A stretch of 60,001 bases of DNA, taken from positions 1 through 60,001 of the forward strand of contig NZ_BAFS01000226.1 of NCBI RefSeq assembly GCF_000308415.1, read 5' to 3'. The DNA comes from Nocardia asiatica NBRC 100129 (lineage in GTDB: Bacteria > Actinomycetota > Actinomycetes > Mycobacteriales > Mycobacteriaceae). Shown here piece by piece: positions 29,567 to 39,130 of this stretch (positions within the stretch are counted from its first letter, which is position 1; each line of letters starts with the position of its first letter). Below the pieces are notes generated by a model, which was not told the origin of the DNA, made no database searches, and saw nothing but the letters and a program-made list of their open reading frames with translations. The translations under genes and the position numbers were made by a program.

Positions 29567-29917
29567 CACCGATCGCGAACGACTCGCGCGGTGGTCGGCT
29601 AACATCCGAAAGGGTGCCCGACCGGCGAACAAGGGGTCAACGGGCTGACGTACCCGCCCGACCCGCCGAGTCGGCCGACATCCGAGGAGCATCCGTGGGG
29701 GCCCTACTGCCGACCCTGCAGGCCAACCGCCTGCGGGAAGGATTGACCGACTACCTCACCACCACCTTCGCCCTGACCGACCCCGACGCCCAAGGCGCAC
29801 TCTCCGATTTCATCGGCCACCCCCAACTCGGCATGTTCAAAGGCCCGTACGTCCGACTGCGCCTACCGTTCGCACCCGCCCGCGGCAACTGGGGAATGCA
29901 CCTGCACTGGTGGCCCA
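29567..29917. repeat. 351-bp direct repeat, copy 2 (right of darTG, in the intact helicase gene)
   Basis: Identical to 27085-27435. This copy runs on without interruption into the helicase coding sequence, so it is the functional 5' end. Confidence 0.95.
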
Positions 29918-32900
29918 AGAAGTTCCTTCCCTACGGCCACCAAGCGAAAGCCTTCGAACGGCTGTCGACCAAGTTCCAACAGCGTCCGCAGCCGACTCTG
30001 GTCACCACCGGCACCGGCTCGGGTAAGACCGAGTCGTTCCTCATCCCCATCCTCGATCATGTGCTGCGCGCCAAGAAACACGGTGTCGCGGGGATGAAGG
30101 CGCTGATCATCTACCCGATGAACGCACTGGCCAACGACCAGGAACGGCGGCTCGCCGAACTCATCAGCACGCATCCCGAACTGGCGGGTGTGACGGCAGG
30201 TCTTTACACGGGTGAGCAGTCGTCGGGTGGGCGCACGCTGGTGTCGGCGGAAGGGCTGATCACCGATCGGCGGCTGATGCACGATTCGCCGCCGGACATT
30301 CTGCTCACCAACTACAAGATGCTGGATCATCTGCTGCTGCGGCCGGATCGGGCGGCGATGTGGCGGCAGTCGGCGGAGTCGTTGCAATATGTAGTGCTCG
30401 ACGAGTTCCACACCTACGACGGGGCGCAGGGCACTGATGTGGCGATGCTGCTGCGGCGACTCGGGCTCGCGGTGAAGTCGTACTGGACCGCTTCGTCGCC
30501 GGTCACCGACCTGGATCGGGCGCGACCGCTCGGACGTATCACGCCGGTCGCCACCTCCGCGACGCTCGGCTCCAAAGCAGAGCCGACGGCGATGCTCGAC
30601 TTCGCGCACACGGTGTTCGGCGAAATCTTCGCCGAGGAAGCACTGGTCGGCGAAACCCGGCTCAGCCCGGAGGAATGGTTGGCCGACCGCGATACCGCAC
30701 TGGATCGATTGATCGTGCCGGTCGCTCCGGCGGTCGACGCTGCTGTGTCCCGGCTCGACGCGCTCGCCGCCACTGCACGCGGCGACGCGCAACTGACCGT
30801 GGCCGTGCTGGCGAGCCTCTTCGAGCGAAGGACGGACTCGAGCGCAGACCCCGATCCGACGACCGACCTGCGCAGACTCGGCGCGACCGGCCAGCTCGAG
30901 CTGTTGAAACGACATCACTTGCTCGCTCAGCTGCTGAAGCGGGCGACCGAAGCGGTGTCGCTGGCCGAGTTGGCCGGGGTGATCCTGCCCGCACCCTCCG
31001 GCGAGCGGGACAATCCGCGCGCGCAGGCCACGCGGCAACGCTATCTGGAGTATCTCTTCGCCGCGCTGTCGCATCTGCGTGTGGAGATCGGGCGCTCCGC
31101 GCTGAATGTCGATGTGCACCTGTGGGTCCGGGAACTCTCCCGCATCGATCGCGCGGTGTCGGCCGCGACGCTGTTCCGCTGGGCGGATGACGGCGCCGTC
31201 GAGAACTCGAGCGTCGACTACATGACCGCGCTGTTCTGCCGGCACTGCGGGCGATCCGGTTGGGGCGTACGCCTCGCTCCCACCGGGAACGGCCTTGACC
31301 CCGATCAGGCGTCCGTGCGTCGCCATCACGCCGCGGGCGGGTCGCGTTTCCGTGCGTTGATCTCGGCTCAGGTGGAAGGCCGGCTCGATCACCCGGTCGA
31401 GGGATTGCGCTGGCTGCGCATCGACGACCGCGAGATCAGTGATGAGGCGCCGGACGCGGACAGCGTCGAGGTGCTGGAAGGCCGGGTGCTGCCCGTCCTC
31501 GTGCTGCACGGTCCGGCGGCCGAGGAGGAATCGAAGAAGGACGTGTGCCCGGCGTGCAACTCGGCCGACGGCATCCGGTTCCTCGGCAGCGCGATCGCCA
31601 CCCAGCTCTCGGTGGCGCTGTCGAGCATGTTCGGCGACGCCGACCTCGACGCGAGCGAGAAGAAAGCGCTCATGTTCACCGACAGCGTGCAGGACGCCGC
31701 CCACCGGGCCGGTTTCGTCCAGGCGCGCTCGCACACTTTGAGCCTGCGGTCGACTTTGCGTAACGCGCTGGGCTCCAAGATCTCCGGCACCGGCATGCTG
31801 ACCCTCACCGAACTGTGTGACGCGGTGATCGAGCGGGCCGGCGACGATCCGATCCGGCGCTACCATCTGCTCGCCCCGGACATCGTCGAACATGACGAGT
31901 TCATCGCCTACTGGCAGCGCGACAAGCCGGTGGCCGGGCAGCGGGACGCGCTGCGCAAGGTGCGGCGGCGGGTGCAGTTCGACATCGACCTCGAATTCGG
32001 TTTGCAGTCCCGCCTGGGCCGCACCCTTGAACTCACCGGCAGCGTGGTCGCACAGGTAGACCTCGGCTCCCCCGGACGCGTGGCCGAGCTGGGCGCTCGG
32101 GCGCTCGCGGAGGCAGAACACCAACTGGCGTTCGCTGAGCCGGACAGCACGGCGGTCACACACTGGGTGCGCGGCACCGTCGAGCGGATGCGCACCCAGG
32201 GCGCCATCCGGCATGCGTGGCTGCGCAAGTTCGTCGAGCGCGACGCCAACCGCCGCTGGGTGTGGGGCGGTCGGCCGAGAGGCGAGGGCATGCCCGCCTT
32301 CCCGAAAGGCCGTCCGGCTCCGGCTTTTCCCGCCCTCGGCGCGCGGACCATCCCGGAGGGCTTCGACCCGATCACCGCGCCGTCCTCGTGGTATGCCCGA
32401 TGGGCGGCGCAGTGCATGAAAGTCTCGCCGTTCGAGGGCGCTTTCCTCGCACGCTCGCTGTTCACGGTACTCGCCGACGAACGCGTCGTGACCACGGTGA
32501 GCACCGAGAAGTCGCTCACCGCGTACGAATTGAGCGAAGACGGCGTACTCGTCGGCACACCCGCCGACAGGGATCTCGCCGCGGGGCGGCACCTGCTGGT
32601 GTGCGATGTGTGCCAGACGAACAATCCCGGCAGCATCACCGTGGTCGATCAGCTCGACGGGGCACCATGCATGCTCACCCGATGCCCCGGCACGCTGCAC
32701 CGCGCTGTGAAACAGGACAACTTCTACCGCAGGCTCTACGACGGCTCGGAAATGAAACGGGTGGTCGCCCGCGAGCACACCTCGCTGCTGCCCACCGATG
32801 TCCGGCTGGAATACGAGACCAAGTTCAAGCACAGCAGCGCGGACCCGACCGCTCCCAACGTGCTCGTCGCCACGCCGACCCTCGAGATGGGTATCGACAT

Positions 32901-35900
32901 CGGCGATCTGTCGACGGTGATGCTGGGATCGATGCCGCGGACCGTGTCGTCGTATCTGCAGCGCGTGGGCCGTGCGGGTCGCCGGACCGGCAACTCGCTC
33001 GTCCTCGCGTTCGTCCGCGGGCGCGGCGAACACCTGCCCAAACTCTATGATCCGACCTCGGTCATCTCGGGCGAGGTGCGTCCGCCCGCCACCTTCCTCA
33101 CCGCCGAGGAGATCCTGCGACGCCAGTACGTGGCGCATGTGGTGGATCTGCTCGCGCGCCAGCCCGGTGCACAGGATCCGCTCGCCGCGCGCGCCGTGCT
33201 CGGCAGCTTCGACGACGGCACGTGGATGGCGACACTGATCGACACCGCGAACCTCAAAGCCGACGAACTGGTCGACGGCTTCCTCCGCCAGTTCGGCGAC
33301 CTGCTCGACGACCACACGCGAGCCGATCTGCGGGCCTGGGCCACACCGACCGAACTCGGTGAACCGAGCGGGATGGTCATCCAGCTGCGGCAGGCGGTAC
33401 ATCGCTGGAACCGGGACGTCACCGAACTGACCAAGCGGCGCACCACCGTGGACGCCGCGCTGCCCGAATTCGAGCGGCGCGCCAACTCCCCCGCCGCCAC
33501 CGACGACGACCGCCGCGACCTGCGCTCCGCGCGCGGCACCTTGCGCCTGCTCGGCAAGCACATCAGCGACCTCACGAACGAACACTGGGTCGGTGTGCTC
33601 GAACGCTACGGTGTGCTGCCCAACTACACCTTGCTCGACGACTCGGTGACGTTGGATGTCGGCATCACCTGGATCGATCCGGACACCAACGAGTACAACG
33701 GCGACACCGAGAGCTACCGGCGCGGGGCACGGGTCGCTCTCACCGAACTCGCACCCGGCTCCACGTTCTACGCCCAGGGCCTGGCCGTGCAGATCGACGC
33801 CATCGATCTCGGCACGGGAGAAGCGAACATCCACACCTGGCGGCTGTGCCCGCAATGCGGCTGGGCGGGCATCAGCGCGACCGGGGAGACCACTGCGCTG
33901 ACGAGCCAGTGCCCGCGTTGCCACACCAGCGCGATCGCCGATGTGAGCCAGCGATTGCAGGTGGTCGAGATGTCGAAGGTTTCCGCCGAGGTCCGCCGGG
34001 ACGAGGCGGCGATCGGCGACGCCCGCGACGAACGCAAACGCGAGATGTTCACCGTCGTCACCGCCGCCGACATCAACCCGGACAACATCACGCGACGCTG
34101 GTTCGCCACGGATCACGATTTCGGCGCGGAATATCTGCGCAGTATAGATATCCGGTGGCTCAACATGGGCAAACGAACCTCGCAGGGCGGCAAGCGGATC
34201 ATCGCGGGCAATGAGACCACCAGCGGGCTGTTCCGCATCTGCTCCGGCTGCGGTCAGCTCGACCGCATCGCGGGCCAGAACCAGCCACACGAGCACCGCA
34301 GTTGGTGCAAATACCGCAAGGCCGCCGACGAGAAGCACGTTCGTGAGATCGCTTTGGCCCGGACGCTGTGCACGCAGGCGGTGCTATTGCATGTTCCGCG
34401 CGTCATGGAGTACGACTCGTTCGCCTATCCCAGCCTGAGCGCGGCGATCCTGCTGGGCTTGCGCCAAGTCATCGGCGGTTCCCCCGAGCATCTGGATGTC
34501 GCCACCATCACCGACGCGCTGCACGCGCCGGACCGGCGCGCGCTGCTCATCCACGATACGGTGCCCGGCGGCACCGGATACCTCGCCGACTTCGCCGATC
34601 CCGCCAAAGTCTGGTCGGTGCTCGACGCTGCCCGACGCATCGTCGAGAACTGCTCCTGCGCAAGGGAATCCCGACTCGCTTGCCACAATTGCCTGCTTCC
34701 GTTCGCTCCTCCTCATGAAGTCGACAAGGTGTCGCGCAAGATCGCAATGAAGCTGCTCGAGACGATCCTGGATGCCAAGCCAGGCGCCGCCGCGTCGTGG
34801 GAACACTGGTCGGCATCGATCACCGAACAGACCCCCGACAATCCGCCAGGCAGCGGTGAATCACCGCTGGAGCGAGAGTTCTACGTCGAATTCCTCAACC
34901 GGCTCCGCACCATGGGCGCCACGATCCAAGAGAAGCCGGGCACCTACGCCAATTCCGCGACGATCACGGTGCCCGGCAAGAAGATTCGCAGGTGGACGCT
35001 GCTGCCGCAGGTGCAGATGGGCAACAGTATGCCCGACTTCGAGCTGAGCACCACCGACCCCGATGTGCCGGTGATCGCGCTGTTCGCCGACGGCTACAAG
35101 TTCCACGCCGTAGCTCCGAACAACCGAGTCGCCGACGACGCGCGCAAGCGCGGCATCCTCCGATCCGGGGGCGTGCTCGTCTGGTCGTTCAGTCACGAAG
35201 ACCTGCGGCGGTTCCAGAAGAACGAAGCGCACACACCGGCCTGGCACACCGAGCGCATGGCCAAACTGACCATGCAGCAGGGCAATCTGCGCCCGGCGTT
35301 GTTCAAATTGCTCACGGCGGACCCGATCACGCAGCTGCTGGAATTCGTTCTCGATCCCGACCTGGAAGCCTGGTCGGCCGTCGGCCGATGGCTGCCGATG
35401 ATGTTCCTGCGGAACAAGCGCGCCAAGGGCGATGGTTCCGCCATCGCGAGCTGGGCCCTCGATCTCCTCGACGGCAAGGCCGGCGCACTCCCCGAAGGCG
35501 AATACGCCTGCTGGTCCTACAACCACGGCGCGCTGACAATCACGGCAGCCCTGCGGCCTGATTCCGGCGCCAGCACCGCGGTCCTCGCCCTGGACGATCG
35601 CGACGACAGCATCGGCATCGACAACGGAGCCTCTTGGCGGGAGTGGCTGCGGTTGTCGAATTGGTTCGGTTTCCACGACGCTCATCTCGTCACGACCAGG
35701 GCCCTGCTCGGCGCAGGCAGCCAGGCGCCGGAACCCGTCGCCGACGGCTCCCTGGACGGCCTGTCGCCGGAATGGCAAGCCGTCTACGCCGACACCGTCT
35801 CCGAGGCCGAACGTGCGCTCGTCCTCGCGCTGGCGTCGGCGGGCGCGCCGCTCCCGCAGCAGGGCTTGGAGACCGACGACGGCGATGTCATCGACATCGC

Positions 35901-36039
35901 CTGGCCCGCGGCGCAGGTCGGCGTGCTGTTCGACGGCGGAGCGGAAGCCGCCGAAACGATAATCGACCAGGGGTGGACGATCTGCCCGCCCGAGCTCGCG
36001 CCGATCGTCGCGGCTCTGACCTCGAACGGGGTGATGTGA
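29695..36039 (+). CDS. Giant DEAD/DEAH helicase with DUF1998 (DruE- or DrmA-DrmB-like)
   Basis: 2114 residues from GTG 29695, chosen for GAGGAG seven bases upstream and for its duplication at 27213; a longer frame from 29425 crosses the repeat edge and debris. Motif I TGTGSGKTES at about 105-114, DEFH at ~236, SATLG at ~287, then GIDIGDLSTVMLG (~1066) and QRVGRAGRR (~1089). Many Cys pairs are scattered along it (CRHCG, CPACN, CDVCQ, CPQCG with CPRCH, CSGCG), and the DUF1998 signature follows: PGGTGYLADF (~1622), then CSCARES and CHNCLLPF. The C-terminal ~400 residues are undefined. DruE of Druantia and DrmA plus DrmB of DISARM have this composition. The stop overlaps the next ATG (TGATG). Confidence 0.88.
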   Translation: MGALLPTLQANRLREGLTDYLTTTFALTDPDAQGALSDFIGHPQLGMFKGPYVRLRLPFAPARGNWGMHLHWWPKKFLPYGHQAKAFERLSTKFQQRPQPTLVTTGTGSGKTESFLIPILDHVLRAKKHGVAGMKALIIYPMNALANDQERRLAELISTHPELAGVTAGLYTGEQSSGGRTLVSAEGLITDRRLMHDSPPDILLTNYKMLDHLLLRPDRAAMWRQSAESLQYVVLDEFHTYDGAQGTDVAMLLRRLGLAVKSYWTASSPVTDLDRARPLGRITPVATSATLGSKAEPTAMLDFAHTVFGEIFAEEALVGETRLSPEEWLADRDTALDRLIVPVAPAVDAAVSRLDALAATARGDAQLTVAVLASLFERRTDSSADPDPTTDLRRLGATGQLELLKRHHLLAQLLKRATEAVSLAELAGVILPAPSGERDNPRAQATRQRYLEYLFAALSHLRVEIGRSALNVDVHLWVRELSRIDRAVSAATLFRWADDGAVENSSVDYMTALFCRHCGRSGWGVRLAPTGNGLDPDQASVRRHHAAGGSRFRALISAQVEGRLDHPVEGLRWLRIDDREISDEAPDADSVEVLEGRVLPVLVLHGPAAEEESKKDVCPACNSADGIRFLGSAIATQLSVALSSMFGDADLDASEKKALMFTDSVQDAAHRAGFVQARSHTLSLRSTLRNALGSKISGTGMLTLTELCDAVIERAGDDPIRRYHLLAPDIVEHDEFIAYWQRDKPVAGQRDALRKVRRRVQFDIDLEFGLQSRLGRTLELTGSVVAQVDLGSPGRVAELGARALAEAEHQLAFAEPDSTAVTHWVRGTVERMRTQGAIRHAWLRKFVERDANRRWVWGGRPRGEGMPAFPKGRPAPAFPALGARTIPEGFDPITAPSSWYARWAAQCMKVSPFEGAFLARSLFTVLADERVVTTVSTEKSLTAYELSEDGVLVGTPADRDLAAGRHLLVCDVCQTNNPGSITVVDQLDGAPCMLTRCPGTLHRAVKQDNFYRRLYDGSEMKRVVAREHTSLLPTDVRLEYETKFKHSSADPTAPNVLVATPTLEMGIDIGDLSTVMLGSMPRTVSSYLQRVGRAGRRTGNSLVLAFVRGRGEHLPKLYDPTSVISGEVRPPATFLTAEEILRRQYVAHVVDLLARQPGAQDPLAARAVLGSFDDGTWMATLIDTANLKADELVDGFLRQFGDLLDDHTRADLRAWATPTELGEPSGMVIQLRQAVHRWNRDVTELTKRRTTVDAALPEFERRANSPAATDDDRRDLRSARGTLRLLGKHISDLTNEHWVGVLERYGVLPNYTLLDDSVTLDVGITWIDPDTNEYNGDTESYRRGARVALTELAPGSTFYAQGLAVQIDAIDLGTGEANIHTWRLCPQCGWAGISATGETTALTSQCPRCHTSAIADVSQRLQVVEMSKVSAEVRRDEAAIGDARDERKREMFTVVTAADINPDNITRRWFATDHDFGAEYLRSIDIRWLNMGKRTSQGGKRIIAGNETTSGLFRICSGCGQLDRIAGQNQPHEHRSWCKYRKAADEKHVREIALARTLCTQAVLLHVPRVMEYDSFAYPSLSAAILLGLRQVIGGSPEHLDVATITDALHAPDRRALLIHDTVPGGTGYLADFADPAKVWSVLDAARRIVENCSCARESRLACHNCLLPFAPPHEVDKVSRKIAMKLLETILDAKPGAAASWEHWSASITEQTPDNPPGSGESPLEREFYVEFLNRLRTMGATIQEKPGTYANSATITVPGKKIRRWTLLPQVQMGNSMPDFELSTTDPDVPVIALFADGYKFHAVAPNNRVADDARKRGILRSGGVLVWSFSHEDLRRFQKNEAHTPAWHTERMAKLTMQQGNLRPALFKLLTADPITQLLEFVLDPDLEAWSAVGRWLPMMFLRNKRAKGDGSAIASWALDLLDGKAGALPEGEYACWSYNHGALTITAALRPDSGASTAVLALDDRDDSIGIDNGASWREWLRLSNWFGFHDAHLVTTRALLGAGSQAPEPVADGSLDGLSPEWQAVYADTVSEAERALVLALASAGAPLPQQGLETDDGDVIDIAWPAAQVGVLFDGGAEAAETIIDQGWTICPPELAPIVAALTSNGVM

Positions 36040-38264
36040 TGGCCAATGTCGTCATGGCGAACAAGAGCAAGGCGCTACGCGGCCTGGACGGTTCGATCGT
36101 GCAACGCGTCTTCAGCTTCCTCGACAAACTCCAGACCGACGATACCGCGCCGGGTCTGCACATCGAGCCCATCAAGGGCGCCGTGGATCCCCGGGTGCGG
36201 ACGGGACGCGTCGACCTCAACCACCGCGCGGTGCTCTTCCGCGTCGACCCGAAAGACGGTGCCACCACATACGTCTATATGGGGACCTGGACGCACGATG
36301 TCGCCAATTCCCTCGCCGAGCGCGCTACGCTGCGCGTCAACCCGATCAACGGCATTCTCGAAGGCATCATCAGCGAGACCGTCGCGCACCCCGCCGCGGC
36401 CACTGCGCCCGAAACGGTCGAGAATGCCGCCGAGGCGCCCACCGGCTTCCTCGCGCACGCGGGTTTCACGCTCGCCGATCTCACCGAACGACTCGGCATC
36501 GATGTCGCCATCGCCGAACAAGCCTTGATCGCCGCCGACGACTACGCCCTCAACGACCTCGCCGCGACGATCGACAGCTGGCAAGCCGAAGCGCTGCTGG
36601 ACCTGGCCTGCGGTACCGACATCGACGAGGTTGTCGCGCTGATCCGGGACAAATACCGGTTCACCGACGCACCGATCGATACGACCGTCGATGAAGACGA
36701 CCGCATCATCGAGGCACTCGACCGCCCCGCCTCGAAGATGCAGTTCACCTACGTCGACGGCAGCGAGGAACTGCGCCGGGTCATCGAAGGCGGCGACTTC
36801 GCCGCGTGGCGTGTCTTCCTGCATCCCGAGCAGCGCACCTATGTCGAGAAGGACTACAGCGGGCCGTTTCGCCTGTCCGGTGGCGCGGGCACCGGCAAGA
36901 CCGTGGTGGCCATCCACCGCGCCAGGCACCTGCTCGCCCGCGATCCGCAGGCCCGCATCGTCCTGACGACGTTCAACAGAATCCTGGCCAGGAATCTGGA
37001 AGCCGATCTCTTGTCGCTCGACCCGCGGATCAAGCTCGCCGAGAAACTGGGAGACCCGGGCGTCTACGTCGAAGGCATCGACAAACTGGCCAACGACGTC
37101 CTTCGCCAAGCGGACGATCTCGGCGACGCGACCGAAGCCGTGCTGGGAGTCCGCGTGGATGTACCGGCCGCGCGGACGAACAAAGACAAAGTATGGCGCG
37201 AGCTGGCGGAAACCATCGACAGCGGTCTCGATCGGCGGTTGGCCGGCGCGTGGTTCCTTGACAATGAGTACACCGCGGTCGTTCTCGCGAATCAGCTCAC
37301 CACGCTGGAGCAGTACGCGAGGGTCGCCCGTCCGGGTCGTGGCGTCCGATTGTCGCGGCCGCAGCGGATCGCGGTATGGAAGCTCGTGGAAGCGTTCCGG
37401 CGGCGCAGCCGGATGGACGAGTCGCTCAGCTTCCCCGAGGTGCTGGCCATCGCGGCCGAATACTTGCGGCAGCGAGCCGATTCCGGTCTGCAGCATCTGG
37501 TCGATCACGTCGTTGTCGATGAAGCGCAGGATCTGCATGCCACGCACTGGACAATGCTGCGCGCTCTCGTCGCCGAAGGCCCCAACGACTTGTTCATCGC
37601 CGAGGACTCCCACCAGCGAATCTATGGCCAACCCGTGGTGCTCGGCCGTCTCGGCATCAAGATAGTCGGCCGCTCCCGCCGATTGACGCTCAACTACCGC
37701 ACTACCGCGCAGAACCTCGAATTCGCCGTCGGTGTCCTGAGGGGCGCTGACTATCACGACCTGGAAGAAGGCCGGGAATTCGCGCTCGACTATCGGTCCG
37801 CGCGCAGCGGTCCGAAACCCGTTCTGCGGCAGTGTGAGTCCACTACCGCCGAACTCGAGGTCGTGGCGAGCCAGATCAACGAATGGCTGGCCGATCCCGA
37901 CGTCGAACCGTCGACCATCGCTGTGCTGACTCGCAGTGTCAACGACCGGGGCCAACTGGTGCGAGCGCTGGCCGAACGCGGTGTCAGTGCCCGTGCGCTC
38001 GAAGACAGCTCGGCTGTCCCTGGCCATGTTCAAGTGCTGACGATGCACCGCTCGAAGGGTATGGAGTTCGCGCGGGTGATTCTGGCGGGAATCGATGAAG
38101 CCCATGTTCCGTCGAAGGCAAGCCTGCACGGCGTGCCCGAGGAGGAGCGGGATGAGGCGAACCTGCGCGAGAGATCGCTGTTGTACGTCGCGGCGAGCCG
38201 CGCACGCGACCAGCTTGTTGTGACCTGGAGTGGCCGGCGATCCGAATTGCTCGGGGGGAACTGA
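36039..38264 (+). CDS. UvrD/Rep-type helicase with RelE/ParE-like N-terminal domain
   Basis: 741 residues from ATG 36039, coupled to the preceding helicase by a one-base overlap. Superfamily-1 motifs: GGAGTGKT (~281-288), VVDEAQDLH (~491-499), TLNYRTT, TMHRSKGMEF and LLYVAASRARDQL (~713-725). Residues 1-105 (GSIVQRVFSFLDKL, GLHIEPIKG, RTGRVDLNHRAVLFR, YVYMGTWTHD) have the length and strand pattern of RelE/ParE toxins, including a basic DNA/RNA-binding face; this is judged by pattern only. Residues 140-220 are helical repeats. It probably acts with the DUF1998 helicase on invading or damaged DNA. Confidence 0.85.
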   Translation: MANVVMANKSKALRGLDGSIVQRVFSFLDKLQTDDTAPGLHIEPIKGAVDPRVRTGRVDLNHRAVLFRVDPKDGATTYVYMGTWTHDVANSLAERATLRVNPINGILEGIISETVAHPAAATAPETVENAAEAPTGFLAHAGFTLADLTERLGIDVAIAEQALIAADDYALNDLAATIDSWQAEALLDLACGTDIDEVVALIRDKYRFTDAPIDTTVDEDDRIIEALDRPASKMQFTYVDGSEELRRVIEGGDFAAWRVFLHPEQRTYVEKDYSGPFRLSGGAGTGKTVVAIHRARHLLARDPQARIVLTTFNRILARNLEADLLSLDPRIKLAEKLGDPGVYVEGIDKLANDVLRQADDLGDATEAVLGVRVDVPAARTNKDKVWRELAETIDSGLDRRLAGAWFLDNEYTAVVLANQLTTLEQYARVARPGRGVRLSRPQRIAVWKLVEAFRRRSRMDESLSFPEVLAIAAEYLRQRADSGLQHLVDHVVVDEAQDLHATHWTMLRALVAEGPNDLFIAEDSHQRIYGQPVVLGRLGIKIVGRSRRLTLNYRTTAQNLEFAVGVLRGADYHDLEEGREFALDYRSARSGPKPVLRQCESTTAELEVVASQINEWLADPDVEPSTIAVLTRSVNDRGQLVRALAERGVSARALEDSSAVPGHVQVLTMHRSKGMEFARVILAGIDEAHVPSKASLHGVPEEERDEANLRERSLLYVAASRARDQLVVTWSGRRSELLGGN

Positions 38265-38453
38265 TCGGCGACCGCCCCGCTCGGAACACGCCGCCATCGG
38301 CCGGGACACTCTGGATTACCTGTCCGCCTGCGAAACGCCCTGACCCGGTTTCTTCGCCAGCGGGAGCCGCAGCGATAGCGGTCCACGCTAGCGCCAACAC
38401 TGCGCTCGCCACGATCCCAACACCGCCGTGACCCCGAAAAGCCCCCGCGGCTC

Positions 38454-39130
38454 TCACAATTCCGCCATCGCGGCGACGAACGAGGCGGCAACGGCCTGCT
38501 GACCTACCAATGTGGCGTGGACGCCGTCGTAGCGGGTCCTCGCCGTCGGGGAGCGTTTCGTTCTCCACGTCGACGGTCAACTCGGCCAGGTCGTGCAGCA
38601 CGGTCGAGGTGCGGCGATGTTGGCTCGGGCCCAGGCGATGCCGATGCGCTGGAACGGTTCGAACGCGGCGATGCGGGCTTCGTCCACCGTGGTCGGTGTG
38701 AGCCAGATCCACTGCGCTGATTCAGGTGCGCGGGATCGGAGGATACGCAGGTTGCGTTCGGTCTCGGACAGGCCGACCAGGCGCGGTCCGCCGGGGCCGC
38801 CGATGCATCTGGGTGTAGTTGGCGCCGAGCTGGCAGAACACCCAGTCGGGACGCTGGAAGCCGAGAACGGGAGCGAGGTCAGCGTTTGGGTGGTGGTCGC
38901 GCCCGAGACGGCGAGATAGGTGAGCCGGATGGCGGCGACGAGCCTGCGCAGGTCGAGCAGATGGCGCAGGATCCCGAACCACGAGACCCGATCGGCGGTC
39001 GAGCTTTCGCCCAGGGCGACCACGTGCTGTCCGGGCCGAAATGGCAGCCGGTCAACTGCGGCAGCCACCGCGCCGTCGTCCAGCAGCACAGCGGCCGCCC
39101 AGCGCGCCTGTTCATCGACACGCACGCCAC
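38454..39130 (-). pseudogene. SGNH/GDSL hydrolase, broken by several frameshifts
   Basis: Fragments of one SGNH hydrolase appear in order in changing minus-strand frames: RPGQHVVALGESSTADR (block I, with GES for the usual GDS), LAVSGATTTQTL, then FQRPDWVFCQLGAN (block III region), SETERNLRILRSRAPESA, ARIAAFEPFQRIGIAWA, and DGVHATLVGQQAV (block V with the Asp and His) before TGA at 38454. At least three frame changes separate them. It is dead. It runs against a MarR gene whose 5' end it touches. Confidence 0.8.

Noticed and set aside
29425..29694. A 90-codon N-terminal extension of the large helicase
   Set aside because: It would cross the repeat boundary into unrelated debris. The GTG at 29695 has a good RBS and is the start shared by both repeat copies.
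29863..34338. A 1491-codon open frame antisense to the large helicase
   Set aside because: High-GC coding sequence keeps the antisense frame open. The translation is Arg/Ala/Gly/Val/His-rich without domains, whereas the plus strand has full helicase motifs.
14265..38264. A standard BREX or Dpd (deazaguanine) system
   Set aside because: PglZ, BrxL/Lon, BrxC and all queuosine-type modification genes are missing. The methylase and helicase parts alone are not diagnostic.
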